A stretch of DNA of 64,000 bases, taken from positions 50,003,501 to 50,067,500 of the forward strand of contig CM065804.1 of assembly GCA_033398695.1 (NCBI GenBank). The letters are read 5' to 3'. A program made the position numbers and the translations under genes. The notes beneath the pieces were generated by a model that saw only the letters and a list, made by a program, of their open reading frames with translations, searched no databases and was not told the origin of the DNA. This DNA comes from Orobanche coerulescens (taxonomy: Eukaryota; Streptophyta; Magnoliopsida; Lamiales; Orobanchaceae). Below are positions 8,913-21,122 of the stretch, in pieces; position 1 is the stretch's first letter; each line of letters opens with the position of its first letter.

Positions 8913-11514
8913 ATAATAACAAACGAGAGTTAAAAAGAAGGACTTTTTGACCAGGAGAAAAAGCTTTTCTCAAAATGTGTTTATCATTAAAAAATTTCAT
9001 TTTGTCTTTATATTTCCTTGCACACTCGTAATCATCATTTCTGATTTCTTCCAATTCATTTAGTTGAAGTTTCCTATGAATTCCAGCCATGTCTAATGAA
9101 AAATTTAATCATTTTATGGCCCAGTATGCTCTATGTTCCAATTCAATAGGCAAATGACATGGTTTTTCAAAGACAAGCCTAAATGGAGACATTCCGATGG
9201 GAGTTTTAAAAGCAGTACGATAAGCCCACAATGCATCATTCAATCGCAAAGACCAATCTTTCCTTGTAGGATTAACAGTTTTTTCAAGAATATGTTTGAT
9301 TTCTCTGTTTGAAATTTTAACTTGTCCACTTGTTTGAGGGTGATAAGGAGTAGCAACTTTATGTGTAACACCATATTTTTTAAATAAATGATTCAAAAAC
9401 TGGTCACAAAAATGTTTTCCTCCATCACTTATAATTGCTCGTGGTGTTCCAAATCTGGAAAAAATATTTTCTTTTAAAAATTTTATCACGACTTTGTGGT
9501 CATTTGTTTTGCAAGCAATTGCTTCTACACATTTTGAAACATAATCGACGGCCACAAGGATGTAAAGATTGCCAAAAGAAATTGAAAAAAGGTCCCATAA
9601 AATCTATGCCCCAAACATCAAATATTTCAATAATTAAAATTGGGTTTAAAGGCATCATATTTCGTTTAGAAACTCGACCTAATCTTTGACATCTATCACA
9701 TGTGCTGCAATATGAATGTGTATCTTTGAAAAGTGTTGGCCAATAAAAACCACATTGCAGAATTTTAGCAGTTGTTTTCTTTGAACTAAAATGACCTCCA
9801 CATGCATGATCATGACAAAAGGAAATGATATTTTGTTGTTCATGTTCTGGCACACATCTCCTAATGATTTGATCAGGACAATATTTGAACAAATATGGAT
9901 CATCCCAAAAGAATTTTTTTACTTCGTTTAAAAATTTTGTTTTATCTTGGTTATTCCAATGAGATGGCATGTTACCAGAAACAAGGTAATTGACAATGTC
10001 GGCATACCAAGGTATTTGAGAAACAGACATGAGTTGTTCATCAGGGAAAGTTTCATTAATGGGAGGTTCTTTATCAGTAAAATTCACGATTAGCCTAGAC
10101 AAATGATCAGCAACAACATTTTCAGCACCTTTTTTATCTCGAATTTCTAAGTTTAACTCTTGTAACAATAGAATCCAACGGATCAAGTGAGGTTTAGCAT
10201 CTTTCTTAGAAAGAAGATATTTTAATGCAGCATGATCGGAGTAAATTATAACTTTCGAACCAATCAAGTAAGGTCGAAATTCGTCTAAGGCAAAAATGAC
10301 TGCAAGCAATTCTTTTTCAGTTGTAGAATAATTTAATTGGGCATCATTTAGAGTTCTACTTGCATAATATATTACAGTTGGCAATTTATTTTCTCTTCGA
10401 CCCAATACTACACCGACGGCATAGTCGGATGCATCACATTATTTCAAAAGAAAGATTCCAGTTTGGAGATTTGATGATAGGTGCAGAGCTCAACATAGAT
10501 TTGAGTGTCTTAAAAGCTTTTAGACAATGATCATCAAACACGAAAGGTGTCTTTTGAAAGTAAATTACATAATGGCCTTGAGATTTTGCTAAAATCTTTG
10601 ATGAATCGACGGTAAAAACCAGCATGGCCTAAGAATGACCGAATTTCTTTACTCGTTCGTGGGGGTGGAAGACTGGATATTAAATCAACTTTAGATTTGT
10701 CCACCTCAATTCCTTTCTCAAAAATCACATGTCCTAAGACAATTCCTTTTTTAACCATAAAATGACATTTTTCCCAGTTTAGGACAAGATTCTTCTCCTT
10801 ACACCTAACCAACACTTGGGTTAAGTGGTGTAAACATTCATCAAAGCTAGACCCGAATACAGAAAAATCATCTATAAATATTTCCAAAAACCGCTCAACC
10901 ATGTCAAAGAAAATGCTCATCATACACCGCTGAAAAGTGGCAGGTGCATTACACAGACCAAATGGCATTCGTCGGTAAGCAAAAGTGCCAAAAGAACAGG
11001 TAAAAGTGGTTTTTTATTGATCTTCAGGAGCAATGGGAATTTGGTTATCGCCGGAATATCCATCAAGAAAACAATAATATGCATGACCGGCTAACCTTTC
11101 TAGCATTTGATCAATAAAAGGAAGTGGAAAGTGATCTTTTCTTGTAACAGAGTTCAATTTTATGTAATCAATACAAACTCTCTATCCAGTTTGAATTCTG
11201 GTTGGAATAAGTTCATTTTCTTCATTCGTAATTACAGTTATGCCAGATTTCTTTGGAACTATATGAACAGGACTAACCCAAGAGCTGTGAGAAATAGGGT
11301 AGATGATCCCTACATCTAAGAGTTTGATTATTTCAGCTCTTACAACTTCTTTCAAATTAGGATTTAGTCTTCTTTAAAATTCTCGGGAAGTTTTCGCATT
11401 TTCTTCAAGGTGAATTCGATGCATGCATATAGAAGGACTAATACCTTTAATATCGGAGATGGTCCAGCCTATTGCTTCTTTATGTTCTTTAAGGACATTG
11501 ATTAATTTATCTTC
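8913..11514 (-). pseudogene. Tat-1 pol: RT, RNase H, integrase (broken)
   Basis: RT: MPFGLCNAPATFQRCM near 10968 and the catalytic FIDDFSVFG near 10890; upstream, a TAA near 11015 interrupts the segment before RRMPFGL. RNase [21 protein letters not shown] (about 10360-10300), [16 protein letters not shown] (about 10240) and VVADHLSRL. Integrase: zinc-binding H...H with [12 protein letters not shown] (about 9690), WGIDFMGPF as the first catalytic Asp region, a frameshift near 9565, [24 protein letters not shown] as the second Asp, and [16 protein letters not shown] as the Glu region. The C-terminal stretch (9090-8930, KVLLFNSRL) ends abruptly at the Gyp-A LTR. The enzyme would copy and integrate element cDNA, but no intact product is possible. 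Confidence 0.9.
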
Positions 11515-12228
11515 TCATTCTTCATCTAAATCAGATGCTATGATGACAGGCAGGGTTTCTAATGGTCCTAAAAATGCATATTTTAGAGATTTAGGTAATG
11601 GATTGAGCTCTATCTTTGAATCCTCAATAGGTACTTCTTTATTCATTTGACTCTCAAGTGGTTCAGTTTTAGCTTTCCATTTATCATTATCCAATAATGG
11701 TGTAGACTCTAGTAGATAATTTACTTCATTAATTGAACTCTCGATGTCAAAATCTGAGCCAAAATGAACAAGACAGCTTTCAAAAAGATCATCATCATCA
11801 TCTATTTTTGGAAAGAAATAAGGAGCCATACTCTCTATCATATTTACCTCACAGACATCATCATGATCATCATGTTGTTGAGAAATGTTAAACATATTTT
11901 GTTCAACAGTCATATTTCCAAAAGAAAATTTTATGATGCCATTTCTACAGTTAATTAATGTATTTGAAGTAGCTAAAAATGGCCTTCCTAAAATGACAGG
12001 GTTTTGATCTTTGGTATTCTCAACAGGTTCAGTGTCTATGACTATAAAATCAACAGGAAAGTAGAATTTATCTACTTGAATCACAACATCCTCTACGATT
12101 CCTCGAGGTATTTTTATAGATCTATCAGCTAGTTGAAGTATCACAGATGTTGATTTTAGCTCCCCTAATCCAAGTTGTGTATAAACAGAATATGGTAATA
12201 AATTCACACTGGCTCCTAAATCAAGCAA
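11515..12228 (-). pseudogene. Tat-1 aspartic protease region
   Basis: This is the retroviral-type aspartic protease of the Tat/Athila polyprotein. The active-site region reads LLDLGASVNLLPYSVY (L-D-L-G-A in place of D-T/S-G-A), followed by LQLADRSIKIPRGIVEDV and the second hallmark NPVILGRPFLATS. An in-frame TGA at about 12230 separates it from gag; the neighbouring residues suggest that it replaced a Cys codon. The C-terminal 100 residues are acidic linker (DDHDDVCEV...). There is no other stop until the linker to RT. Confidence 0.85.
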
Positions 12229-14084
12229 GGCTCATTTAATGATGTGATCTCCAATGACACAATATATTATAGGACTACCAGGATCTTTATACTTAACGGG
12301 AGTTTTATTTTGGATTATTGAGCTAACATGTTCAGCTAAAAATGCCTTTCTTGGAACATTTGTTCTTCTTTTTACAGTGCAAAGATCTTTCAAGAACTTA
12401 GAATAAGCAGGCACTTGTTTAATAGCATCAAGGAATGGAATATATATTCGAACTTGTTTAAATATTTCCATTATATCTTTGTATTGCGCACTTTTATTTT
12501 TTGGAATAAGTCTTTCAGGAAATGGAGCTTTTGGAATGTAAGGCTTTTCTTTTTCTTTAGAATCTTTTGATTTTGAAACTTGTGGTTCATTTGATTTTTC
12601 TTCCGGATCATAGTCAGGCTTTTGTATTTCTTTTCCGCTTCTAAGGGTAGTTATGGACTGAACTTCTGCGTTAGAAGAGTTTACTTCATATTGTCCTTTA
12701 GGATTAGGGATGGACTGACTCGGAAATTTACCCTTTTCTCTTTCAGCTAAAGTTGTTGCAAGTTGACCAATTTGTGTTTCAAGCTTAGAAATAGCCTGTG
12801 AGTTTGATTGTAACATTTGTTGAGTAGATTGCATGAACTGTTGCAACGTATCTTCCAAAGATGGTTTCTTTGGCACTATAGAAGGATACTGATAAGTATT
12901 TGGAGGATACTGATTAGGACGGACATTTTGTTGATTTGACATATTCATTTGATGTCCTCCTTGATTCATTGGAGGCATATTTTGCTTCCAGAAAAAATTT
13001 GGATGATTCCTCCAATTTGGATTATAAGTTGGAGCAAATGGACTGTCTGAAGATTTTCCATATGAATGTAACACATTGACTTCTTCATTAAAAATTTCTT
13101 GATTTTGTGGACCAGAGGGACAAGATTGAGATGAATGAAATGATTCCGCAGATGAAATGCAAAATTCATGTCTTGAGTTTGACGAGGGGATGGATTGCTT
13201 CAAGACTAACGCATCCACTTTTCGTACTAAATCATCTATAGTAGATTTTATTTCAACATCTTGTTTAACCTCGTAAATTCCACCTTTTTTTGGGGTCGTA
13301 TGCATCGATTTGGCTCTAGAGTCGAATGAATTCCATTGTTGTGAATTAATTGACATATTTTCTAGTGCATTCCAAGCTTCGTCTCCAATAAGGTGAAGAA
13401 ATTTTCCACCATGCATTGATTGGATTAATTGGCGATTGTTTGGAGTTAAACCGTCATAAAAATATTTTACCAAATGCCATATTTCAAAACCATGATAGGG
13501 ACACTTAAGGATTAAATCATTAAATCTTTCCCAACACTCATAAAATTCTTCATTTTCTTTTTGGAAAAATTCTGATATTTCTCTTCTAAGACTATCAGTT
13601 TTGGACATTGGAAAAAATTTTGCGAGAAATTTATTCACTAGTTGGTCCCAAGTAGTAATTGTTCTTGCTGAGAATTTAGCCAGAATTTTGCTTTATGTTT
13701 GAGAGAAAATGGAAATAGTCTAAGTTTGACAGATTTATCAGAGAAATTTTGGAATCGGAAAGTAGAACAAATGTCGAGAAATTCATTGACATGCATATAA
13801 GGAACTTCTCTTTCCAAACCGTGAAAAGATGGAAGAAGTTGAATTATTGATGGTTTAAGTTCGAAATGAGTTGCATTAGTTGTAGGTAACACAATGCAAG
13901 AAGGAGAATTAGCACTCACTGGATAAAAATATTCTACTAAAGTTTTCTCTTTTGCAACTTGATTATTCCGATTTTCGATTTCGTCCATTTTTGGTATCGG
14001 TTTCGTTTGTTGAACTTCAATTTTAGTTAAGGACAATCGTCTTCTCGTTAATCGACCTTTATTATTTCGTTGCCAAACTTGCAT
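12229..14084 (-). pseudogene. Tat-1 gag
   Basis: The reading starts at 14084 (MQVWQRNNKGRLTRRRLSL) and includes VPYMHVNEFLDICSTF and LRLFPFSLKHKAKFWLNS. It changes frame near 13638 and continues KFLAKFFPMSKTDSLRREI...FYECWERFNDLILKCPYHGF...YFYDGLTPNNR, the conserved block of Tat/Athila gag. A Gln/Asn/Pro-rich middle (around 12990-12780) and a Lys/Glu-rich tail follow. No zinc knuckle is evident. Gag would form the virus-like particle. One frameshift plus the TGA at its end make it non-functional as a polyprotein. Confidence 0.85.
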
Positions 14085-15678
14085 TCACCGATATTTCAAT
14101 TTTTTTAACTTTGCATACAAACCAAATTATGATAGTCGATCGAATTTCCAGATCGTTGGGCGTCTGGCAGTCGCGCACTTAAAATCCAACTTTCTTCGGC
14201 ATGTACAACAGAGGCCTTTTTTCCAAAATTCAATCGATTTTCAAAATCAGTTTGTACGAGATTGATATTTAGCTTTATTCAAATCGAACAAAGTAGTAAG
14301 TGAAAAATATCAATCCCTTGTTGAATCTTTTAAAGGATTTTATTGTTTTAATTTTTTTTTGACTTTTTATATTTTTATTATTATTAATAATAATGATAAT
14401 TATTATAATTATTACTAAAATTATAGGATGTAATAGATTGTAAAGGAATAAATTTACTAAATGATCCACGGAAGCAATATCTATTGATAAACTAAATTGT
14501 ACGCCGTGAAATATTGCAACTAAACTAAATATCTAAGAAAACTATAAATAGAAAATAACAACTAAAAATACAATCTAAATTTACCACTACAAGATTCTAT
14601 TAAAACTAAAGACAAGATATAAAAATTAAAAAAAATACTAATTTTTTTTATATTTTATATTTAGTTTTTATATTTTTATATTTATTATAATTTTATTATA
14701 TTTTTAGACTAATAATATTGAGCTAATATATATATATATATATATATCCAGATATATTATTTCTTTTTTCACAAAAAAATTCAGATTTTTTTTTGAAAAA
14801 AAATAAAAATTACAAACTTTTATTTTATTTATGCGAACAATAAAAATAGTTTTTTATTACAAATTTTCGTTTCTGTTTTTTTTTATAAACTTTCTGGTTT
14901 TTAATTTATTTTTTTAGTATTTTCCCTTTTTTATTAAAGTATTGTAATTTATTTTCTTAAAAAAAAATTCTGTTTTTATTAAAAAAAATTCAAAGTTCAG
15001 ATTTTTTTTTATTATATATATTCCAGATTATTTAAATTATTAATTCTAAATCTGATTTTTTTTTTAGATTTTTATGAAAAGTAAATTTTTAATAAAACTA
15101 GTAGGTTTTACTTTAAAAATAAAATGAAATAATTAAGATTTTTATTTATTATAGAAAATAATATTCCAGATTGTTTAAATTTATTTTTATTATTTTTTTA
15201 TTTTGTTCGAATTTAAATTAAAATTTTTGATTTTTTTTTTAATATTAATATTCCAAAATTACAAAAATATTACCTTAAAGTCTGAAACTTTTTGTTTTAT
15301 TTTTCAGATCTTTTTTTAAATAAAAATAAACAAGTCCTGAATTTTTTAAATTTTTTCAGATTTTTTATATTTTTTATATATTTTTGGACTTTTTTATTTA
15401 TTTTTTATTATTTTATTATTTTTACGAAAATGAACAGTAGCTTTTATTATTATTATTAATTATATTTTATATTTATTATTATAAGTTTTTATTATTTTTC
15501 AGAATTTTTTTATGAACGTAAAAAGAAAATAAATTCTACTACTAACTATTATTTATACTAACATAATCTAAAACGGATATTAAAAAGACAGATAATAATA
15601 AAGAAAAGCAGTAAAATAAATCACTAGTAGAAGAATTTAACTAACTTGGTGACGAGCCTTCCCAGACTTGCTTGCGCC
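14085..15678 (-). other. Tat-1 long AT-rich 5' untranslated leader
   Basis: Extremely A/T-rich sequence with long T runs, 'attattatt' words and a short (TA) run near 14730. It lies between the primer site and gag. I see no ORF of note and no obvious extra gene, although some Ogre/Tat relatives carry an additional ORF in this position. Confidence 0.6.
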
Positions 15679-15696
15679 TCCCCGACAACGGCGCCA
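15679..15696 (-). promoter_or_regulatory. Primer binding site, tRNA-Asp
   Basis: On the minus strand this reads TGGCGCCGTTGTCGGGGA, complementary to the 3' end of plant tRNA-Asp apart from one base. It starts six bases after the LTR end. The Tat/Athila lineage commonly uses this primer. Confidence 0.9.
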
Positions 15697-15702
15697 AAAA
15701 CT

Positions 15703-16950
15703 TGTTGTTTGTTGATTCTTTAGTCTAATACTCGCAAGCGCACGATTTGTTCGATGTAGATATGCGATGCAAGGTCGATTCCACAGGGATGACTATGATA
15801 GTGAAGTAAATATAGTCCTATTGTTTTGAACCAAATTATATTAAATTCTAACCTAGTCCCAAATAATTTGATTTTTGATTGATTATAATAATTGCATTAA
15901 ATAACAGTAATTTTTAAGTAGATTTTAGATAAATTGATTTTAAATAATTTACTAGGGTTTAGAATCCACCAATGTCTATTTATTATTTAATTTATATTAT
16001 AATTCCAAGAAATTCAGGGAATAGATTCTGAAATCAATCTCACTATTTCCCTATAGATTTAACAATAAGTACAAAATTATAATTCAAATATAGATTTTCC
16101 TTCGCTTGAAAAATGTAATTTCTAAGCATTATATGTATCCAATTTAATAGAAAATAAATAATCAAAGAAATTAACTAATATCAATAATCACAAAACAATG
16201 AGGAATTTATAACTATCAAAAATACGTGATATAATTGCGAAAATCATAATCGTTAAAAACATTTATTTGGAATTATTATATAAATATTAATAATAATATA
16301 GACATGGTTTCATCATAACCCTAGTAAAAGAAAATTACTCACTCATAATAACAACACAAATAAATAAATATTCCATAATATTATTACTCAATTAAATATA
16401 ATTTTATTACACAATATTTTTATTTCTCTTCCTTACAATAATATCTCTCTATTTTTTCTCCTTTTTATTTCTCTTACAAACACTACACATTCATCCCCTA
16501 TTTATACTACTACAAAATTAATAAAATAATAATTTTTAACATTTTAAAATCCCACCTCCAATAATACACGGCTGCTAATTAATGCTGATGTCATGGAGCA
16601 TAGAGTTGAATTTCTGGTCCAATCGGGTGTTGACGCGTGGCACAATATGGTTCGTCTATTTAATTGTCCTTCAAACGGTCATAACTTCTTAATACGAACT
16701 CAGATTCGGATGAATTTTTTTTTAAACGATCGTCTCGACGAGACGAATAAAATGAGACCAGTCGTGACTATATTTGAATTTTGTAAATATAACTCCCTTG
16801 AACCAATTGATCTGTCTTGTACCGGTTGGTTAACCTGCAGATATAATTTAATTCCAATTAATTATCCAAAAATGACACAAAATTATAGATAATTCTAACA
16901 AAATGAAATAATATAAATATATGGTAAAACGAATAAATTATCACACAACA
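15703..16950 (-). repeat. Tat-1 5' LTR
   Basis: The plus-strand ends are TGTTGT (15703) and ACAACA (16950), a short perfect inverted repeat, giving an LTR of about 1.25 kb. A TATA box (TATAAATA on the minus strand) is at 16499-16506. The following sequence to the right is Gyp-D LTR, so Tat-1 probably inserted into Gyp-D. The 5-bp target duplication cannot be checked because the other end is outside the window. Confidence 0.75.
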
Positions 16951-18208
16951 CACAATTATATATATAAAATACTAATAAAAATATTACTCAAAATATACTA
17001 AACAGTACGCCCGAATGAAAAGCGTGAGAGCACATATAGCCGAGTGTCCGGAGCCCCGCATATACACCCGCTATTGGCCTAATTAGTCTCACGGTCCAAT
17101 GTGTCCGGAGTCCCGCGTATACACGTTACCATGCACACAGTCCAATGTGTCCGGAGTCCCGCATATACACATGACCATAGTGTGCCCGACTAAAATTCCA
17201 CACATGCGCCAACTGGCCATGCAATATAATTCCTGAAGATCACCAGAACAAAAATGACCAAGGTGAGGAGTAATGAATAGAATCCGATAAGGATCAAGAA
17301 CGACTCACCGAGATGAAATAATGATACAACGAGTGATAGCTTCAATGAAATGATTTTAGAACCATTGTTCCTCGTGAGTTAGATAATGAGTTGATAAATA
17401 CAAGTCTCGACATGAACGATATATTATGAGTGAATTACATGTATGAATGAACAACGTAAGGAATGAATATCCTTTTAACCGAGTAAGAATTTACTTACAC
17501 AATACCGGTGTTGAAATGTCCTTCCTCGAACAACGTCCTAAAAAGAGATGTCGGTCGCTCTAACAACCTTGAATAACACAATTACCAATAATCCGCTCAA
17601 TATACGTATCAAGCATGAATTACGACTACCTCAAAGGTCGATACAACAATATCCAAACTCATTGAGGCATTCAATCAACCACTTAGCGAACGTCAACCCT
17701 TGATTATAACCAAACCCAAATATATCGAAATCAACTCCAAAATGAGTAGTTCAATCCAACAAAACACCTTCAATGATATCAATATTAAAGTAGGAGACCA
17801 CAACTCGAAGTTACGGCAACTATAATCGGAAACCCCCAAAAATAACCAAAGTCAACATCAAGGGTTCTTGATTAATTCTCCAAATGTTCATCAAATCCGA
17901 AAAACATATCAATAAATCCGCAGGAATACATTTATTCAAGGTAGATAATCCATATCTAACATATTCCAACAGCAATCCAAGCTTACACGAAGAAATCGGA
18001 AGGAAAATACCCAAAATCCGAAATTCTAGATCCAAGATATAATTACCTTGATTTGATGTGTTGGAGAGGATGAAATGATGATAAATCCAAATGATAAGCT
18101 TGAAGATGATGATGGATGAGTGCAGCTCGAAAAGATCTCTCCAAATCGCCCAAAATCCCCCGCAATCGAAGTGAGAAGTGAAAATGATGAATCTGAGCCG
18201 CACTGTCC

Positions 18209-18216
18209 TATTTATA
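18209..18216 (-). promoter_or_regulatory. TATA box of Gyp-D LTR
   Basis: The minus strand reads ACTATAAATAGG. The nearest palindrome of the 18226-18730 array lies only about a dozen bases upstream. Confidence 0.7.
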
Positions 18217-18225
18217 GTAATTCCA

Positions 18226-18730
18226 GTTTAGCGCACGCTAATCCCTGATATTTAGCCTGCGCTAACGGGTTAACCGGACAATCCAGTGAACTCTGACTGC
18301 CTCGTTAGCGTATGCTACGAACTTGATAGCGTGCGCTAACGCCCTCCCGATAGCATGCGCTAGCTAAATACTTGATGTCCAGTGACTGAAGTCCAGAACC
18401 TCCTGTTCTGTGACCTACTCGTGATAGAGCACGCTACGTCCAATAATCAGCGTGCGCTACTACCCCATTAGCGTACGCTAACATCCACTCATAGCGTGCG
18501 CTAGGAATTATTCCAAAATCAGTCCTGTACCCACTGGACTCTGCCTGATCAGCCTTAGCGCGCACTACACTGACTGCATAGCGGGCGCTACTCCAACTCG
18601 GCTGCAGTCCAGTGCCTTCTGGATTGCAGGTCTGAATCCACATTATCATGCGCTAATATGGAGAGGTAGCGTGCGCTACCCGTACTCAATTAGCCCACGC
18701 TAAAGAGAGTACGTAGCATGCGCTACTCCT
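18226..18730. repeat. Palindrome array in Gyp-D U3 (TAGCGTGCGCTA-like)
   Basis: About fifteen scattered copies of a degenerate 12-14 bp palindrome of the form TTAGCGYRCGCTAA, at roughly 18228, 18252, 18305, 18327, 18351, 18424, 18449, 18469, 18492, 18555, 18579, 18645, 18667, 18691 and 18713. They fill the 500 bases upstream of the TATA box. A shorter version of the array recurs in the Gyp-E LTR (46550-46690). Confidence 0.85.
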
Positions 18731-18974
18731 CACACACAGCCCACTAAGAAGATGATAATGATGATGACCACAGTTCGATGCTTCAACCAGGTAGGACGAC
18801 GAACAATAACTGATGTACGATACAATTACTCTGATCTGTGAATACAATGAATGAATATGAACGATGAATGATCATTAATGAGTGAATAATTACTGAGTGA
18901 CAATAACTGACTGATAATTATTAAATGATAATGACTGAATTACAACCGGGTATTACATACACCCCCCTTAAAAT

Positions 18975-19668
18975 AGTTTCGTCCCCAAAACCAAGGGTCA
19001 AAAAACTCGGGATAACTCTCCCGCATACTATCCTCGGTTTCCCAAGTAGCCTCTTCGACTCCGTGTCTATACCACTCAATTTTAACCAAAGGAATCATCT
19101 TGTTCCTCAACTATTTGATTCGCCGCTCTAAGATTCGTACGGGACGCTCCTCATACGAATGATAGGCTGCGATCTCGATCTCGTCGAACTGAAGTATGTG
19201 ACTCGTATCGGCAACATACTTCCGCAACTGAGAGACGTGAAACACATTATGAATTCGGCCCAACGCCGGAGGTAAGGCCAATCGATAAGCTAACTCGCCT
19301 ACTCGATCCAAAATCTGAAACGGTCCAATGAATCTCGGACTCAACTTTCCCCTCTTCCCAAAACGGAAGATACCTCGACTCGGGGATACCTTGACCAAAA
19401 CATGGTTATCCGCCTCGAACTCTAATTGCCGACGATGGTTATCTGCATATGATTTTTGTCGACTCTGAGCGGTCAACAAACGACTCCTGATCAAAGCTAC
19501 CTTCTCACGGGCGGCTATAAGCATATTGGGCTCGGTGCCGATTAATTCTGATAAGTCATCCCAACACAAAATAGATCAACAACGACGACTGTACAAGGCC
19601 TCGTAAGGTGCCATCTTGATCGAAGCATGCCAACTATTATTATACGTGAACTCAATCAACGGTAGTTG
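18975..19668 (-). pseudogene. Gyp-D integrase, C-terminal half
   Basis: The minus strand reads [20 protein letters not shown], then a TGA stop in the SRRC segment. It goes on through QSRQKSYADNHRRQLEF, LSPRFIGPFQILDRVGELAY and HNVFHVSQLRKYV (integrase C-terminal barrel), then a TAG, and a tail with VKIEWYRHGVEEATWETED of the kind that ends Tekay/Del-like chromoviruses (chromodomain-like). The last codons run into the polypurine tract. The catalytic core is missing. Confidence 0.85.
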
Positions 19669-19671
19669 TGT

Positions 19672-19937
19672 TAGGGGTGTATACGTCAAAGCATACTTTA
19701 TGCTTGTATTACCTAATTTCCCGGTCTTTATCTATGAGAATATTTAATTCATTTATCACATGTTTTGCATATTTATTCACGCTATGGTTATACAAATGTA
19801 GTCTAAATTACTTTATATTGTAGATAATGTGGTGTGTCGTGTCACACAAAAGATCACATTATCGGTTCCTTATATAGTAATATTTAGTTCACAACCTATA
19901 TAACATTAGACAATTATGTGAGAGGTTGTAGTATATG
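19672..19937 (+). repeat. LTR fragment CopX-a (start of an LTR)
   Basis: It begins TGTTAGGGGTGTATACG and ends where the Gyp-A LTR starts. Its last about 60 bases ('ttcacaacctatataa...attatgtgagaggttgta') match the start of the longer fragment at 31601-32800. The two therefore appear to be overlapping pieces of one LTR family, probably Ty1-copia. No internal sequence is present. Confidence 0.5.
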
Positions 19938-21122
19938 TGTAACACCCCCAAAACCATATGGGAATATTACACGCCGTAGACCCCTTTTTACGAGGATCTA
20001 CCAGGCTATACCTCACAAAACGACCAACTGCTTGCCCGGCCAGGGTCAAACAATAAAATAATACAGACCGACGAGGTCACATAACTCGATCAATGAAATT
20101 GACTTATACAACATTACCCACACAGGGGTCGAAATACAATACAGCGGAAGACTGAAATCAACTCTGACAACACAACAAAAATCAGAACAACTCTCAACTC
20201 TTGATTAGTATCGCAGCTCGTCATCCTCTTGTACCAATCCTGTGACTGCTCCCCTAAATCTGCATGTACGTGGACGCAAAACAGACATCCACCCCCCAAT
20301 TACTCGGGGGTTAGTAAAACTCCACTGTTTTACTAGTGCAAGTATCAAATCATACGAAATGTAACAAGCAAATAACAATCGTGAATCAAATATAAAAATC
20401 AAGTATCAAGATATTCTCGGGAGGTTTTCACAAGGGAAGATAGGCTATGAAGCATTCGAAAATAAGATTATCATCTCGGGAATTCTTAGAATTTCAAAAC
20501 CTTTCGAAAATCTTAGGGTCTTAACCCAAATCTCAAATTTTATTTCAACAATTTACAGTACGAAAACATTTCCATAAATCTCGTGGGGCTCAGCCCAACA
20601 TTCCTTTCTTAAAACTTTCTTTTCAAAACTTTGATTTGAAAATAATCATGCTCATGACACCGTGATCCACTGTCACGTATCTCCGTAGGTTCAACAACCC
20701 GCACGGACTACACCACGCACAATTAAACAAACATAATCAATTCCGACACCGTGATCCACTGTCACGTGTCTCCGTAGGTTCAACAACCCGCACGGACTAT
20801 TAACCAGACATAACCAATTCCGACACCATGATCCACTGTCACGTGTCTCCGTAGGTTCAACAACCTGCACGGACTATTAACCAGATATAACAAATTCCGA
20901 CACCGTGATCCACTGTCACGTGTCTCCGTAGGTTTAACAACCCGCACGGACTATATCAATCACAACAATCACACATATAGTCTTGACACCGTAGTCCACT
21001 GCCACGTGTCACCGTAAGCCCCGTCGAGCTCACCCGATTGGATGTACTGTGTCCGAAACTCATGGTCCACTGCCATGCATTATCGTAGGCCTCGTCAGAC
21101 CAGCACGATTGGACCTCAGTAC
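19938..21122 (-). repeat. Gyp-A LTR copy 2 (3' part, inverted)
   Basis: It starts TGTAACACCCCC on the plus strand, the reverse complement of the Gyp-A LTR end. It carries the family blocks 'gggaatattacacgccgtagaccc', 'gaccgatttggtc'-like text and 'ctcgggagg'. Only the last about 1.2 kb of the LTR is present; it is cut at 21122 by the start of copy 3, which points the other way. It includes an internal minisatellite (20656-21020). Confidence 0.85.
20656..21020. repeat. Minisatellite inside Gyp-A copy 2
   Basis: Five tandem units begin 'gacaccgtgatccactgtcacg' at about 20656, 20745, 20822, 20899 and 20985 (spacing 77-89 bases). Each carries 'tctccgtaggttcaacaac' and 'gcacggacta'. The fifth unit is degenerate. 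Copy 3 has only two loose relatives of this unit (near 22850 and 22920), so the array expanded in this copy. Confidence 0.85.

Larger units (their letters stand above)
8913..16950 (-). mobile_element. Tat-1: Ty3-gypsy element, Tat/Athila lineage, 3' end missing
   Basis: In minus-strand order it has a 5' LTR (16950-15703), a tRNA-Asp primer site, a 1.6-kb AT-rich leader, gag, protease, RT, RNase H and integrase; the integrase is cut at 8913. A 3' LTR is not in the window and would lie left of position 1 if Gyp-A copy 1 inserted here. Gag and protease wording (LGASVNLLPYSVYTQLGLGE, LQLADRSIKIPRGIVEDV) is characteristic of the Athila/Tat branch, which lacks a chromodomain. Stops and frameshifts occur in gag, between gag and protease, in RT and in integrase, so the copy is dead. 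Confidence 0.9.
16951..18957 (-). repeat. Gyp-D 3' LTR (truncated)
   Basis: The LTR starts TGTAATACCCGG on the minus strand at 18957. It contains a TATA box at 18209-18216, a dense array of near-palindromes upstream of it, and, in the distal part, three copies of TGTCCGGAGYCCCGCRTATACAC (about 17045, 17101 and 17147). The expected far end is missing, so the LTR is truncated where Tat-1 begins. Confidence 0.8.
16951..19671 (-). mobile_element. Gyp-D: chromovirus-like gypsy element, 3' part only
   Basis: In minus-strand order: integrase C-terminal half (19668-18975), polypurine tract (AAGGGGGGTGT), then a 3' LTR from 18957 leftward. The LTR is cut at about 16951 by the Tat-1 LTR, and the pol end is cut at 19672 by another LTR fragment. 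Confidence 0.8.

Noticed and set aside
18226..18730. CRISPR-like array
   Set aside because: The repeats are short, degenerate palindromes with irregular spacing in a plant LTR promoter. No regular spacers and no cas genes.
20656..21020. Centromeric or subtelomeric satellite
   Set aside because: Only five units, contained inside one LTR, with flanks that match the LTR family.
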